Positions 27,555-36,462 of a stretch of 64,000 nucleotides of DNA are shown here, one piece after another. The notes beneath the pieces were generated by a model that did not search any database, was not told where the DNA came from, and worked only from the letters and a program-made list of their open reading frames with translations. Location of the stretch: contig JAAHII010000001.1 of NCBI GenBank assembly GCA_010671905.1, positions 5,084,001-5,148,000 on the forward strand, written 5' to 3'. The DNA comes from Leptolyngbya sp. SIOISBB (GTDB taxonomy: Bacteria; Cyanobacteriota; Cyanobacteriia; Phormidesmidales; Phormidesmidaceae). The position numbers and the translations under genes were made by a program. Every line of letters starts with the position of its first letter. The stretch's first letter is position 1.

Positions 27555-29240
27555 ATCGAGACCATTCATGGCAATCTGCGTGGCCTGAAGCCCAGCCAAC
27601 TGAAGCAACTGCAACGGCTTTATCATCAGCGTCTACCGGGCGATTACTTCACGACCCCCGAGTTCGCCCAGCGCTTGGCAGCCATCAGTACTGACCTGGA
27701 TCAGCCTCTGTGTGTCTATCTCAACCGACGAGGGCAGGTCATTCGAGTGGGGGTCGGTACGCCCCGGCAAACTCGCATACCTCCTTTAGAACTGCCGCGT
27801 TACGGGGCTGAACGCCTTTGTGGTATTCGCTGCATTACGACTTGCCTGAAGCAAGCCCCCCCGAGCACCAGTGATTTGACCGCTATGGCCATGCAGCGCC
27901 TCGACTCACTGGTGATGGTGACTTTGTCAGGAAAAGGGTTTGAGCGCCGAGGTGGGGGCGCCACGGGATATGTCAGAGAGGTCTATTTGGCTCATCTCGT
28001 TCCCCATCCCGAAGCGCGATGGACGGTCTCTGACCCCATGTCACTAGAGGCGGTTGCCCAGCAAGACTTTATCGAGCTGACCGATGCGCTCGAAGCAGAG
28101 TTTCGTCGGGTCTTTGTGGCTCAACAGGTGGATGCCGACCACGATCGCGTGATTGTCGTGGGTCTCATGACCGGCCATGTGAGTAAAGAACAGTTTCGCT
28201 ATGGCTTGATGGAAGTGGAGCGCTTGGTGGAAACGGCTGGTGGTGAGGTGTTGGCGACGTTACATCAACGACGCGATCGCCCCCATCCGCAGACGGTATT
28301 GGGCGCTGGTAAAGTTCAGGAGATTGCCCTCGAAGCGCAAACCCTGGGCGCTACCCTCGTCGTGTTTGATCGCGATCTTTCCCCTGCACAAGTGCGCAAT
28401 CTGGAACTTCAGATGGGGGTCCGAGTGGTCGATCGCACGGAGGTGATTTTAGATATCTTTGCCCAGCGCGCCCGCACCGGTGCCGGGAAATTGCAAGTCG
28501 AGTTGGCTCAATTGGAATATCAGCTGCCGCGCCTTACGGGTCGCGGGCAGGCGATGTCTCGATTGGGGGGCGGTATCGGTACCCGAGGCCCTGGTGAAAC
28601 CAAGTTGGAAACTGAGCGGCGCGCGATTCAACGCCGAATTTCTCGCCTGCAGCGAGAGGTTAATCAACTGCAGGCGCACCGCGATCGCCTGCGCCAACGA
28701 CGCCAGCGTAGCGATACCCCCTCGATTGCCGTGGTGGGCTACACCAATGCCGGTAAATCAACGTTGCTCAATGCCCTGACCAACTCGGAGATTTACGCCG
28801 CTGATCAGCTCTTTGCGACCCTAGACCCCACCACCCGACGGCTGAGCGTGCTGGATAGTGACACGCAGGAACAAACTCAACTCGTGCTGACCGATACGGT
28901 AGGCTTTATCCGCGATTTGCCGGAGTCGCTGGTGGATGCCTTTCGCGCCACGTTGGAAGAAGTGACAGAGGCTGATGCCCTGCTGCATGTGGTCGATTTG
29001 TCACACCCAGCCTGGCAGAGCCAGATCCGTTCCGTGATGAGAATTTTAGGGGAAATGCCGATTACCCCGGGGCCGATTTTGTTGGCCTTTAATAAGCTTG
29101 ATCAGGTGGATAGCGCCGCCCTGGAAATGGCTAAGGACGAATTTCCCAATGCCTTGTTTGTGTCGGCGCAATCGCGCATTGGTCTAGAGACCTTAAGAAA
29201 GCAGTTGCTCGAGCTGGCGGGCTACGCTCTGTGCCAGTAG
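27555..29240 (+). CDS. hflX: GTPase HflX
   Basis: A ribosome-associated GTPase that splits stalled or heat-damaged ribosomes. The N-terminal domain has RGGGATGYV; the middle has HPQTVLGAGKVQEI and GRGQAMSRLGGGIGTRGPGETKLE. The G domain has G1 GYTNAGKST, G3 TDTVGFI and G4 NKLD. A TTG at 27675 opens the usual search frame, but cyanobacterial HflX has 40 more residues. In this frame 27558 onward reads ETIHGNLRGLKPSQLKQL, clearly family sequence, and the position of the usual ATG (27555) is ATC. A GGAGG lies 10 bp before it and an in-frame stop just upstream. So the start is either a rare ATC codon, a sequence error, or a downstream TTG/CTG. Confidence 0.92.
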   Translation: METIHGNLRGLKPSQLKQLQRLYHQRLPGDYFTTPEFAQRLAAISTDLDQPLCVYLNRRGQVIRVGVGTPRQTRIPPLELPRYGAERLCGIRCITTCLKQAPPSTSDLTAMAMQRLDSLVMVTLSGKGFERRGGGATGYVREVYLAHLVPHPEARWTVSDPMSLEAVAQQDFIELTDALEAEFRRVFVAQQVDADHDRVIVVGLMTGHVSKEQFRYGLMEVERLVETAGGEVLATLHQRRDRPHPQTVLGAGKVQEIALEAQTLGATLVVFDRDLSPAQVRNLELQMGVRVVDRTEVILDIFAQRARTGAGKLQVELAQLEYQLPRLTGRGQAMSRLGGGIGTRGPGETKLETERRAIQRRISRLQREVNQLQAHRDRLRQRRQRSDTPSIAVVGYTNAGKSTLLNALTNSEIYAADQLFATLDPTTRRLSVLDSDTQEQTQLVLTDTVGFIRDLPESLVDAFRATLEEVTEADALLHVVDLSHPAWQSQIRSVMRILGEMPITPGPILLAFNKLDQVDSAALEMAKDEFPNALFVSAQSRIGLETLRKQLLELAGYALCQ

Positions 29241-29404
29241 ATAGTCTGTGAATTAAGTTCATAGCCGGTTTTCCCCGCTCAAAGGTGGCAGATCGCCGCC
29301 ACTCGCATCGTAAATTTTGGCTGTAGTCGTAGCCAATGCGCAGACTATGGAACAACTTGAGTTAGGGTTATGGGCAGACTGGAGTGTAATGACTGGATGT
29401 CCCC

Positions 29405-30337
29405 ATGGATCTGCTGAAAATTGGCGATCGCGTTTTGCAATCTGACGAATTAGTACCGCTGCTGAGCAAGACAAATTTGCTATCACGGGTGATTCAAGAG
29501 GTGATCATTGATGATGCGATCGCTGATGTGGAACTCACCGAAGAGGAAATTCAGGCTGCCGAAGCCGAATTTTGTCAGCGCAATAAAATTACCAATCCCC
29601 AAGAGGCGAATGCTTGGGCGCAGCAACAGTACGGGACCTCAGACCTGATTCGGACCACCGCGACTCGGGACAAGCAACTGGCCAAGTTCAAAGAACAGAC
29701 CTTTGCTAAAGAAGTTGAATCCTACTTTCTACAGCGCAAAAGTCGTTTGGATCGCGTGCTTTATTCGCTCATTCGCACCAGCCAACTTGGCTTAGCTCAA
29801 GAACTCTACTTCCGTGTTCACGATGATGGACAATCCTTTGCGGAGCTGGCGAAAGAATATTCTGAGGGGCAAGAAGCTAAAACCGGTGGCTTAATCGGGC
29901 CGGTGGAACTCAGCGTTCCTAATCCAGCGCTGGCGGGGTTGTTATCGGTGAGTAAACCGGGGCAAATCTGGCCCCCCAAACGGATTGGTGAGTGGTACGT
30001 TGTGGTGCGTCTAGAGAAATTTTTGCCCGCGCAATTAGATGCTGCGACTGAGCAACGGTTGCTGGATGAACTGTTTCAAACTTGGATGCGGGAGCAGCTC
30101 CAGCAATCGCCCGTGAGCCTCCCCAATGCTGACACCATTACCGTTGCAGCCGAGACTACTAACCCCGAATTGGCAGCCTCGATTCCTCTCAATCGAGACG
30201 CGATCGCAACAGCAGTGCCCGCTGTCGAGAATGTGGTTGCTCAACCCGACGTCACACCCCCGAATACCCCTGTCGGACAAGAAGCCGGCCCAGCCGACTC
30301 GCCTGCTCCGCAGGGCGGGGAGGATCCTTGGCAATAG
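29405..30337 (+). CDS. Parvulin-type peptidyl-prolyl isomerase (SurA-like)
   Basis: A 310-residue protein with a helical N-terminal chaperone part (about residues 5-105) and a rotamase (PpiC) domain near 110-215. The rotamase part has YFRVHDDGQSFAELAKEYSEG, TGGLIGPVELSVPNPAL and GEWYVVVRLEKF. The last 90 residues are Ala/Pro-rich and disordered. No signal peptide is visible, so it is cytosolic. Such free PpiC proteins in cyanobacteria often accompany secretion of exported peptides; no such genes lie beside it here. Confidence 0.85.
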   Translation: MDLLKIGDRVLQSDELVPLLSKTNLLSRVIQEVIIDDAIADVELTEEEIQAAEAEFCQRNKITNPQEANAWAQQQYGTSDLIRTTATRDKQLAKFKEQTFAKEVESYFLQRKSRLDRVLYSLIRTSQLGLAQELYFRVHDDGQSFAELAKEYSEGQEAKTGGLIGPVELSVPNPALAGLLSVSKPGQIWPPKRIGEWYVVVRLEKFLPAQLDAATEQRLLDELFQTWMREQLQQSPVSLPNADTITVAAETTNPELAASIPLNRDAIATAVPAVENVVAQPDVTPPNTPVGQEAGPADSPAPQGGEDPWQ

Positions 30338-30355
30338 TCAGTAGTGGCAGGGTGT

Positions 30356-31126
30356 TTACTGGGTTCTCGGAGCAACTTGGCCAATGTAGAACACATAGCC
30401 GTAATCGGCGGAATAGCGACGGAATAGCTCGATTTCTTGTTGATGAGACTCTAACAGCTGTAAAGCGTCGGGACTATGGGTGTATTTAGGCAATAAATCC
30501 TGGATCCGCTTTGCTAAAGGCGTGTAATAAAACGTCCACCAAGACTTTGCCGGTAAGAGTAAGTGCGCTACGGGGATATAGCCCATTTTTCTAAACAGCG
30601 TCAGATTTGCCTCTAAGCTTTGCATGAGCGGATACTCGGTTTGCCAAAACTGCTTCAGCGGCTCAGGCGGATCAGAGCGCAGCCAAGTGATTTCAGAGGC
30701 GACGAGATAGCCTTGCGGGGTGAGTAGTGATCGCCATTGCGTTAGTGCTTTCCCAAACCCCATGCTGTAAGCTGCACCCTCCGACCAGATCACGTCAAAG
30801 CTAGCGGTTGCGAACGGCATGGCGGCCATGTCAGCTTGGAGGGGGGTAACGCGATCGCCCAACCCTGTTTCCTGCAAAGACTGTTTGAGCTGCTCTAAAA
30901 AGGGTTGATGCAGATCCACCGCCGTTACATGCCCGGAGGCGGCGAGTCTGGCCAATTGGAGGGTTTGCATCCCAGGCCCACAGCCAACGTCTAAAATCCT
31001 GGGTTGCGGTGGCAAATCGGTCAACAGCGAAAAAGCCCGTGCCGTCGAAGCATCATCCCCTGGCCCTTCACGGGATAAGTCAGAATGCAGCTCCCAAAAG
31101 ACTTGCTGAGCGATTTCTTCATTCAT
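30356..31126 (-). CDS. Class I SAM-dependent methyltransferase
   Basis: A 256-residue methyltransferase with motif I ILDVGCGPGMQTLQLA, motif II VTAVDLHQPF, then QADMAAMPF and DVIWSEGAAYSMGF. The substrate is unknown. The start was placed at MNEEIAQQ (31126); the frame is open to 31162, but the upstream part is not family-like. It is transcribed toward the parvulin gene, ending 19 bp from its stop, and is not in an operon. Confidence 0.85.
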   Translation of the reverse strand: MNEEIAQQVFWELHSDLSREGPGDDASTARAFSLLTDLPPQPRILDVGCGPGMQTLQLARLAASGHVTAVDLHQPFLEQLKQSLQETGLGDRVTPLQADMAAMPFATASFDVIWSEGAAYSMGFGKALTQWRSLLTPQGYLVASEITWLRSDPPEPLKQFWQTEYPLMQSLEANLTLFRKMGYIPVAHLLLPAKSWWTFYYTPLAKRIQDLLPKYTHSPDALQLLESHQQEIELFRRYSADYGYVFYIGQVAPRTQ

Positions 31127-31285
31127 CGATGGTTTCTCATGACGATTAACAGAACTAGGCAAGCGGACTAGGAATAGCGAATAAAGTTTGACTGCCTCAC
31201 TTCACACTTTATCTACCTAATGTTCTTTGACAGGCTGCGCCAACCCATCCATCCTTCCTCTCACGATCAATCGCTTTAACCTAGA

Positions 31286-32119
31286 TCAATCCTCAGGAAT
31301 GGGGGCTGACATGAGTTTTCCTGTCATCACGGTGACGGCTTGACCGCTAATGAGCACGCGATCGCCCTCTCGCTGCACGTGCAAAATGCCACCTCGCTGC
31401 GAGACTTGCTTGGCGACAAAGTCGGATTTGCCTAATTTGTCTTCCCAAAAAGGGACTAGAGAACAATGAGCGGATCCCGTGACCGGGTCTTCATTAATGC
31501 CGACGGCGGGGGCAAAATATCGCGAGACAAAATCAACGTTGGGCGCTTCACTCAAGGCGGTGACAATCACGCCGTGGGCCGGTAGCAACCGCATCATGGC
31601 AAAGTCGGGCTGCAGCGATCGCACATAGTCTTCTGAGGGTAGTTCCACCAAGTAGTTGGTTTCGGCAGAGCCCCCATAGGTGACGGTTTCAGGTTGCAAA
31701 CCCCGCAGGCTCTTGAGCAGTTCTGGTGGCGCTGAGACCGGACTCAGCGGCTGACTGGGAAAGTTAAGGGTGATCCACTCGCTGTTTTGGGTCGCTGTGA
31801 GTAGACCACTCTTGGTATGAAATCGCGCCGTTTGGGCGGCTGCCAATATCCCCTCCCGCCACAATATATGGGCACTGGCGAGGGTGGCATGGCCACATAA
31901 CTCGACTTCGGTAGTGGGGGTAAACCAGCGCAATTGGTAGCCATCCTCGATCGGATGTAAAAAGGCAGTTTCGGAGAGGTTCATTTCTGCTGCCACGGCC
32001 CGCATCCAAGTTTCGCTGGTGGGAGTGGTTAACACACAAACGGCAGCCGGGTTGCCACTAAAAGGATGGTCGGTAAAGGCATCGACCTGAAAAATCGTCA
32101 CGGTATCAGGAAGGCTCAT
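31286..32119 (-). CDS. PhzF-family isomerase/epimerase-like protein
   Basis: A 277-residue protein with the PhzF fold. It has the N-terminal FQVDAFTDHPFSGNPAAVCVL, the conserved Glu in AEMNLSETAFL, and the second-half motif GINEDPVTGSAHCSL. PhzF proper acts in phenazine synthesis, but most bacterial members are of unknown function and no phenazine genes are here. It is monocistronic and divergent from the pentapeptide gene at 32340. Confidence 0.9.
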   Translation of the reverse strand: MSLPDTVTIFQVDAFTDHPFSGNPAAVCVLTTPTSETWMRAVAAEMNLSETAFLHPIEDGYQLRWFTPTTEVELCGHATLASAHILWREGILAAAQTARFHTKSGLLTATQNSEWITLNFPSQPLSPVSAPPELLKSLRGLQPETVTYGGSAETNYLVELPSEDYVRSLQPDFAMMRLLPAHGVIVTALSEAPNVDFVSRYFAPAVGINEDPVTGSAHCSLVPFWEDKLGKSDFVAKQVSQRGGILHVQREGDRVLISGQAVTVMTGKLMSAPIPED

Positions 32120-32339
32120 GAATTCAAACGGGCGATCGACAGTGTCATCATCATGGCCTAGAAGGCGGGATCCCGCGATCGCAAATTGGGCTGGTGAGCG
32201 GCGAGCTGTCTACCGCCCTGTCTTGATCTAGACGGGCAATATTTGCGAAGCTGGCAGAGCCAGATTATTCACAGCTAAGGGGTGTGCTGATTTAAAGTAA
32301 AGCAATAGTTACACATTCAGGTGAAGCAAGGTTATTGGT

Positions 32340-32831
32340 ATGCTCAACATCGCTCGGCCCCTCTGGAGATGGCTTTCTGTTGGTTTGCTGTTGTGCGTTT
32401 TAGGGCTTGGCCCGGCGGCGATCGCGGTAGATGACTTTACCTATGCCGATCTGCATCAGCGCTCCTTTGTGGGTGAAGATTTGACCGGTTCTTCCCTAGC
32501 GGCGGCCAATGCTCGTGAGGCTGACTTTACCGATGCCGACTTGAGTGAAACGATTTTGACGAAAGGGTCGTTTTATAAAGCTCACATGGCTGGGGTCAAT
32601 TTAACCCAATCCTTTGCGGATCGAGTCACCTTTGACCGGGCCGATTTGACCAATGCCATTATCGTCGATGCCATTATGACGAGCACAACCTTTACCGAAG
32701 CGATCATTGAGGGCGTTGATTTTTCGGACACGATTTTAGACCGTTATCAAGTGATGAAAATGTGTGAATATGCCGATGGCGTCAACCCGGTGACGGGGGT
32801 GGTTACCCGTGATAGTTTGGGGTGCCGCTAA
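32340..32831 (+). CDS. Exported pentapeptide-repeat protein, thylakoid-lumen type
   Basis: A 163-residue protein with a Sec-type signal peptide (WLSVGLLLCVLGLGPAAIA, cleavage near residue 29). About 15 pentapeptide repeats follow (A[D/N]LxX, for example FVGEDLTGSSL and READFTDADLSETIL), forming a right-handed beta helix. The C-terminal CEYADGVNPVTGVVTRDSLGC supplies two cysteines that could form a disulfide. It resembles the TL15/TL17 lumenal proteins of plants. Function unknown. Confidence 0.82.
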   Translation: MLNIARPLWRWLSVGLLLCVLGLGPAAIAVDDFTYADLHQRSFVGEDLTGSSLAAANAREADFTDADLSETILTKGSFYKAHMAGVNLTQSFADRVTFDRADLTNAIIVDAIMTSTTFTEAIIEGVDFSDTILDRYQVMKMCEYADGVNPVTGVVTRDSLGCR

Positions 32832-32998
32832 CGGTATGTGGAGTCTTTAATCGTCAGTGTTGGGTAGGGCTCGGATGCTCGGGCCAATGTGACCGCAGTC
32901 AGGCGATCGCATCGTTTTGTGAATAACCTTAATTTTCAACGTCAGTGAGGAACACTAAGCCCACTTGATTCTTCACAACCCAATCACAATTAGCCAGT

Positions 32999-33160
32999 AT
33001 GAAACTTATTTATCGCGGTATTTCTTACGAAGCTTCGTCAACCAGCGAAGCTAATGCTCCTGCTACTCGCCCGACGTCTCGTCAGCCTGCCTCACCGAAA
33101 GCTCGCCTACGCCGTTCGGAGCAAGAGCTGACTTATCGAGGCGTGCGATATAACGCTTAA
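32999..33160 (+). CDS. Small DUF4278 protein
   Basis: A 53-residue protein. The family signature appears at both ends: MKLIYRGISYEA at the start and ELTYRGVRYNA at the end, separated by a Pro/Arg-rich linker. DUF4278 proteins are small cyanobacterial proteins of unknown role. No ribosome site stronger than GCCAG precedes the ATG. Confidence 0.8.
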   Translation: MKLIYRGISYEASSTSEANAPATRPTSRQPASPKARLRRSEQELTYRGVRYNA

Positions 33161-33500
33161 CGCTCTTGGCGAGCGGGGCCGCCTTTTGACTTGTCGTTGA
33201 CGTGATGCTCACTCCACTGATGCTCAATTCCCCAATACGGAGATGCCCAATTCCCCAATACGGAAACGATGCGGATGGCATCTCGGCACACAGAAATTTT
33301 CGTGAACCCGTCATAATTTGACTAAAGGCAATGCAGCTAACCTGGTCTGATTGGCTGATGGACCGACTGAGCATGCGAGCCCCCCGCTCCATCAGTCGCA
33401 TATTCTTTAGCCGGAATTCGACTGATTGACTCTCAGTCGGAAACAGCCCAGTTCTAGGTTGCTGTTGTCGATAACCTGCGCGCTCCAGAGTCCCCTATTT
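33161..33500. other. Intergenic, 340 bp, with a short tandem repeat
   Basis: It holds the 23-bp tandem duplication described at 33221-33266. No other gene or RNA was recognised. Confidence 0.4.
33221..33266. repeat. 23-bp tandem duplication
   Basis: Two adjacent copies of a 23-bp unit share the 17-bp core CAATTCCCCAATACGGA at 33225-33241 and 33248-33264. The copies differ at two flanking positions. Function unknown. Confidence 0.85.
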
Positions 33501-33737
33501 ATGATTATTGACCCTCATTACCCTCATGTTGTGCTGGCTTGTCCCTACCGAGAATTCATGATTGAAGTTGAGCAAACGGTTTGGAATGATGTCACGACGT
33601 ATGCCGCATGGGTCAACTATGACACTGGATCAGCGGTTGCCGTCCCGAAAGCGTGGACTCGGGCAGAAGCGATTCGCCAGGCCAAGCGCTGGATCGATCT
33701 CAGGTTTTATGAAACTACTTACAGTTCTGCTCAATGA
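33501..33737 (+). CDS. Small hypothetical protein
   Basis: A 78-residue soluble protein of unknown family, with aromatic and acidic residues (PHYPHVVLACPYREF, AAWVNYDTGSAVAVPKAW) and a basic helix near the C-terminus (RAEAIRQAKRWIDLRF). The frame opens at 33426, but the ATG at 33501 (MIIDPHYPHVV) is the more protein-like start. Real-gene status is likely but unproven. Confidence 0.5.
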   Translation: MIIDPHYPHVVLACPYREFMIEVEQTVWNDVTTYAAWVNYDTGSAVAVPKAWTRAEAIRQAKRWIDLRFYETTYSSAQ

Positions 33738-33985
33738 GGGACCATTGTTGCCCGTCGGTTGCCAAAGACTGTATTGAGGATGGGCGATCGCTAGATGGGA
33801 GAATAGCCCGTCAGGTGACTAAAATCGTTCGCGAGTCAGGTCTGCACTCTGAATGCTGCCTTCTGTACTTCGCCGTTATGCCTTAATGTACGCACCCAAA
33901 AAGTCGCCGTTATCTTTTGGGAAGACAATGGCGGCTTTTTGGTCACTGCAGTTAACGACGCGTGATGACCACGGGGCGATGGTTC

Positions 33986-35173
33986 TTAGTGACTGTGATG
34001 ATGATGCTTATGTCCATGATCGTGTCCATGATGGGCGTGACTATGAGCGTGGGACTGGGCATGGGCGATCGCCAACTCAGGATTCACGGCGAGGGCATCT
34101 TCTTCCAGTAGGTCGCGAATTTGGCCATCGGCCCAATCAGCCACCATTTTCAAGAAAATGGGATGGTCATTGACGCACGGCATTTGAATAAAGCTGACAT
34201 CCTGATGCTTTTTCCGCACATTTTCGATGATGTGCTCGACGTCTAGCAGCGTTTCATGGTTTTCGGTGGCAAACCCGATGGGCATCATCACGATCGCTTT
34301 AGCGCCCAGCTCAATCAGATTTTGGGTGGCTAACTTCGCATTCGGCTGAGTCCACTTAATCATCGGCGTTTGATGATTGAGCCAGCCGACAGAAATGAGG
34401 GGATAGCGGTGGATTAGCCGTTCTCGCACCCGTTCATACAGCATCTGACTTTCGTCAATCCCAGAGGTGAAACCCTTGGCCTCAAAGGGACAGCCGTGGT
34501 TCATCAGCACAATGCCGACCTGAGAAGGCAAATAGGCCTTCGACAGTTCAGCACTAATTTTCTCCTCCACCATCTGCACCATGAGGTCTAGGTACGCCGG
34601 TTGATCAAAGAAAGAGGGGATATAGCGTACCCCCTTGACCCAATGCTCATGACCATCGCTGAGCTCAGCCAACGCATTGTTGACCTGCTCGACCGCGATA
34701 CCACTGGTAAAAATGGAATCGACTACCAGCAACGGATAGATAAGCAGTTTGCTAAAACCTTCGGCTTTAATCTGCTCCAACACTTGAGCCGGTAGGTGAG
34801 GCTTACAAAAATTGAATGCTTTGAAGACTTTGACGCGATCGCCCCAACGGGTTTGTAACTCCGCCTCGACACCCGCCCTTTGCTTCTCAAAAATAGCGTT
34901 GTGAGGCGAGATGAAGTGATCGTGCTGATGGCTCCACTCATGCAGGTCAAACATGGCCAGTAGCTTGGCCATCGGTGGGTAAACCCAGGTCGGAACTGGG
35001 GCAAACTTCGCCGTGAGCAGATTCAAGGCTTGCTCATTGTAGTTGGCAAAGTCATCGTAGCTTTCAACTTCTCCGTATCCCATCAGGAGAACGGCAACTC
35101 GGTCTTGGTCAGTCGACGAGTTCACCCCAGAAACTTTAAGACTTTCTTGAATGTTTTGAGTAGTAGTAACCAA
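33986..35173 (-). CDS. Ferrochelatase-like chelatase with a histidine-rich tail
   Basis: A 395-residue protein with two alpha/beta lobes of the class II chelatase (HemH/CbiK-like) fold. It shows VAVLLMGYGEVESYDDF, then LMNHGCPFEAKG (the metal-binding His position), and PIGFATENHETLLDVEHI (the catalytic Glu position of HemH). The last 26 residues hold 14 histidines (SHAHSHAHHGHDHGHKHHHH). This suggests storage or delivery of Ni, Co, Zn or Fe. It lacks the C-terminal CAB helix of the usual cyanobacterial HemH, so a different tetrapyrrole or metal is likely (inference). Monocistronic. Confidence 0.75.
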   Translation of the reverse strand: MVTTTQNIQESLKVSGVNSSTDQDRVAVLLMGYGEVESYDDFANYNEQALNLLTAKFAPVPTWVYPPMAKLLAMFDLHEWSHQHDHFISPHNAIFEKQRAGVEAELQTRWGDRVKVFKAFNFCKPHLPAQVLEQIKAEGFSKLLIYPLLVVDSIFTSGIAVEQVNNALAELSDGHEHWVKGVRYIPSFFDQPAYLDLMVQMVEEKISAELSKAYLPSQVGIVLMNHGCPFEAKGFTSGIDESQMLYERVRERLIHRYPLISVGWLNHQTPMIKWTQPNAKLATQNLIELGAKAIVMMPIGFATENHETLLDVEHIIENVRKKHQDVSFIQMPCVNDHPIFLKMVADWADGQIRDLLEEDALAVNPELAIAHAQSHAHSHAHHGHDHGHKHHHHSH

Positions 35174-35467
35174 AACGGTTCCTCGATGATGCTTGCGAAA
35201 ATTCTAACGTTACAAATGACGTGAATGCGCACTTTTTAGTTATACGTTAACATCCGTCTATGCAAGAATCAGTTGTTGGGCTTAGCGGCCACTATTTAAG
35301 GAACTATGCCCTTCTGCTCAGACGAAGATTAGCAGAGAAATTAACTACCCAATTGAATTATTGGCGACGACTAAAAAAACTTTGACTATAGGTTTTTAAA
35401 CCTCTTTTGTCGAAACTTAAGATTCTTTAATAAGACGTTTTGCTCTAGATTTCTGAACGACTGCGGG

Positions 35468-36226
35468 ATGCACGATTCAACTTGTTTCAATACGATTGCG
35501 CTGCGGATTCCAGCGGTGGTATCAGCGCAATCAGGGTTTCTGGCGCTCGCGCGGAGACGCCTTGTAACTGTTACGGATAAGCCTTGGCTAAATCCTCGTT
35601 CGACTGGGTTTGGCGTGGCGTTAGGGATTATTTTTGTCTCGGTACCAGTCTTTTTTGAAGCGCCCTTGGTCAGAGCCGCCCCTGGGCTAAGTGTGTTGCT
35701 CACTGGGCTATGGGTATGGGGCAGTGTGTGGCTGGGGCGGCAGCCCCAAACGGCTTTTGCGGGCGACTTACTGTTGGGGCTCAGCTGGAGCTGGCTCGCC
35801 GGAGCCATCTATTGGGGGTGGTTTCGGTGGGAGCCGTTATGGCATATCCCGATTGAATCGATTGGGTTGCCGGTGGCTCTATGGGGGCTGTATCGCGGTT
35901 GGGGTAAGGTGGGCCACTGGTTCTACCTAGGGTCGCTGTTAGGCACGGCGATTACCGATATTTATTTTTATCGGTTGCACTTAATGCCTTACTGGCGGCA
36001 ACTGATGGTGGCTCCGCCGGCTGAGGCGATGGGTATTGTGCAAACTGGGTTTCGTCAGATTCAGACGTCTGAGGGCGTTGGTTTGGCCGTCATGTGTGCC
36101 TTAGTGCTACTGACTTTGGCTCGGCAAGGTTGGCGATCGCCCCATCGTCATTTCTGGGTCTTTAGCGGAACGCTAATTGGTACCTTGCTGGTTGATGGGC
36201 TATTTGTCGTCCTCGCGAGTTTGTAA
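35468..36226 (+). CDS. DUF3120 integral membrane protein
   Basis: A 252-residue cyanobacterial membrane protein. After a polar lead come about six hydrophobic segments, with family features such as GLSWSWLAGAIYWGWFRWEPLWHI and HLMPYWRQLMVAP. Function unknown. The ATG at 35468 starts a 45-residue hydrophilic stretch; a later start near residue 38-48 is possible. Confidence 0.8.
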   Translation: MHDSTCFNTIALRIPAVVSAQSGFLALARRRLVTVTDKPWLNPRSTGFGVALGIIFVSVPVFFEAPLVRAAPGLSVLLTGLWVWGSVWLGRQPQTAFAGDLLLGLSWSWLAGAIYWGWFRWEPLWHIPIESIGLPVALWGLYRGWGKVGHWFYLGSLLGTAITDIYFYRLHLMPYWRQLMVAPPAEAMGIVQTGFRQIQTSEGVGLAVMCALVLLTLARQGWRSPHRHFWVFSGTLIGTLLVDGLFVVLASL

Positions 36227-36292
36227 GTCTATTCAATCCAAGCGTGGCTGGTTGAGCGGCGCTCACGTTATGGCGTAGCTGATACAGCGAGT

Positions 36293-36316
36293 TCACCCCA
36301 ATGATGATTGGGGTGA
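36293..36316. repeat. Short stem-loop after the DUF3120 gene
   Basis: An 8-bp stem (TCACCCCA at 36293-36300 with TGGGGTGA at 36309-36316) around an 8-base loop. No T run follows, so a terminator role is weak. It lies 67 bp after the stop codon. Confidence 0.4.
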
Positions 36317-36462
36317 CAGAGTAATCGGTGTTACGGTGAGGGCGTTGGCTCAAGTCACAAATAGCCATTGTTTATATCCGCCATAGAATATTCGTCCACC
36401 AATGCTCGTGCATTTGTTAACAAATAGTTACAATGGATCTAGTTCAGCTCCTATAAGGCGAG

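Noticed and set aside
33063-33401. A 112-codon minus-strand frame over the DUF4278 gene
   Set aside because: It overlaps the small DUF4278 gene and the tandem repeat in antisense and shows no protein-like pattern.
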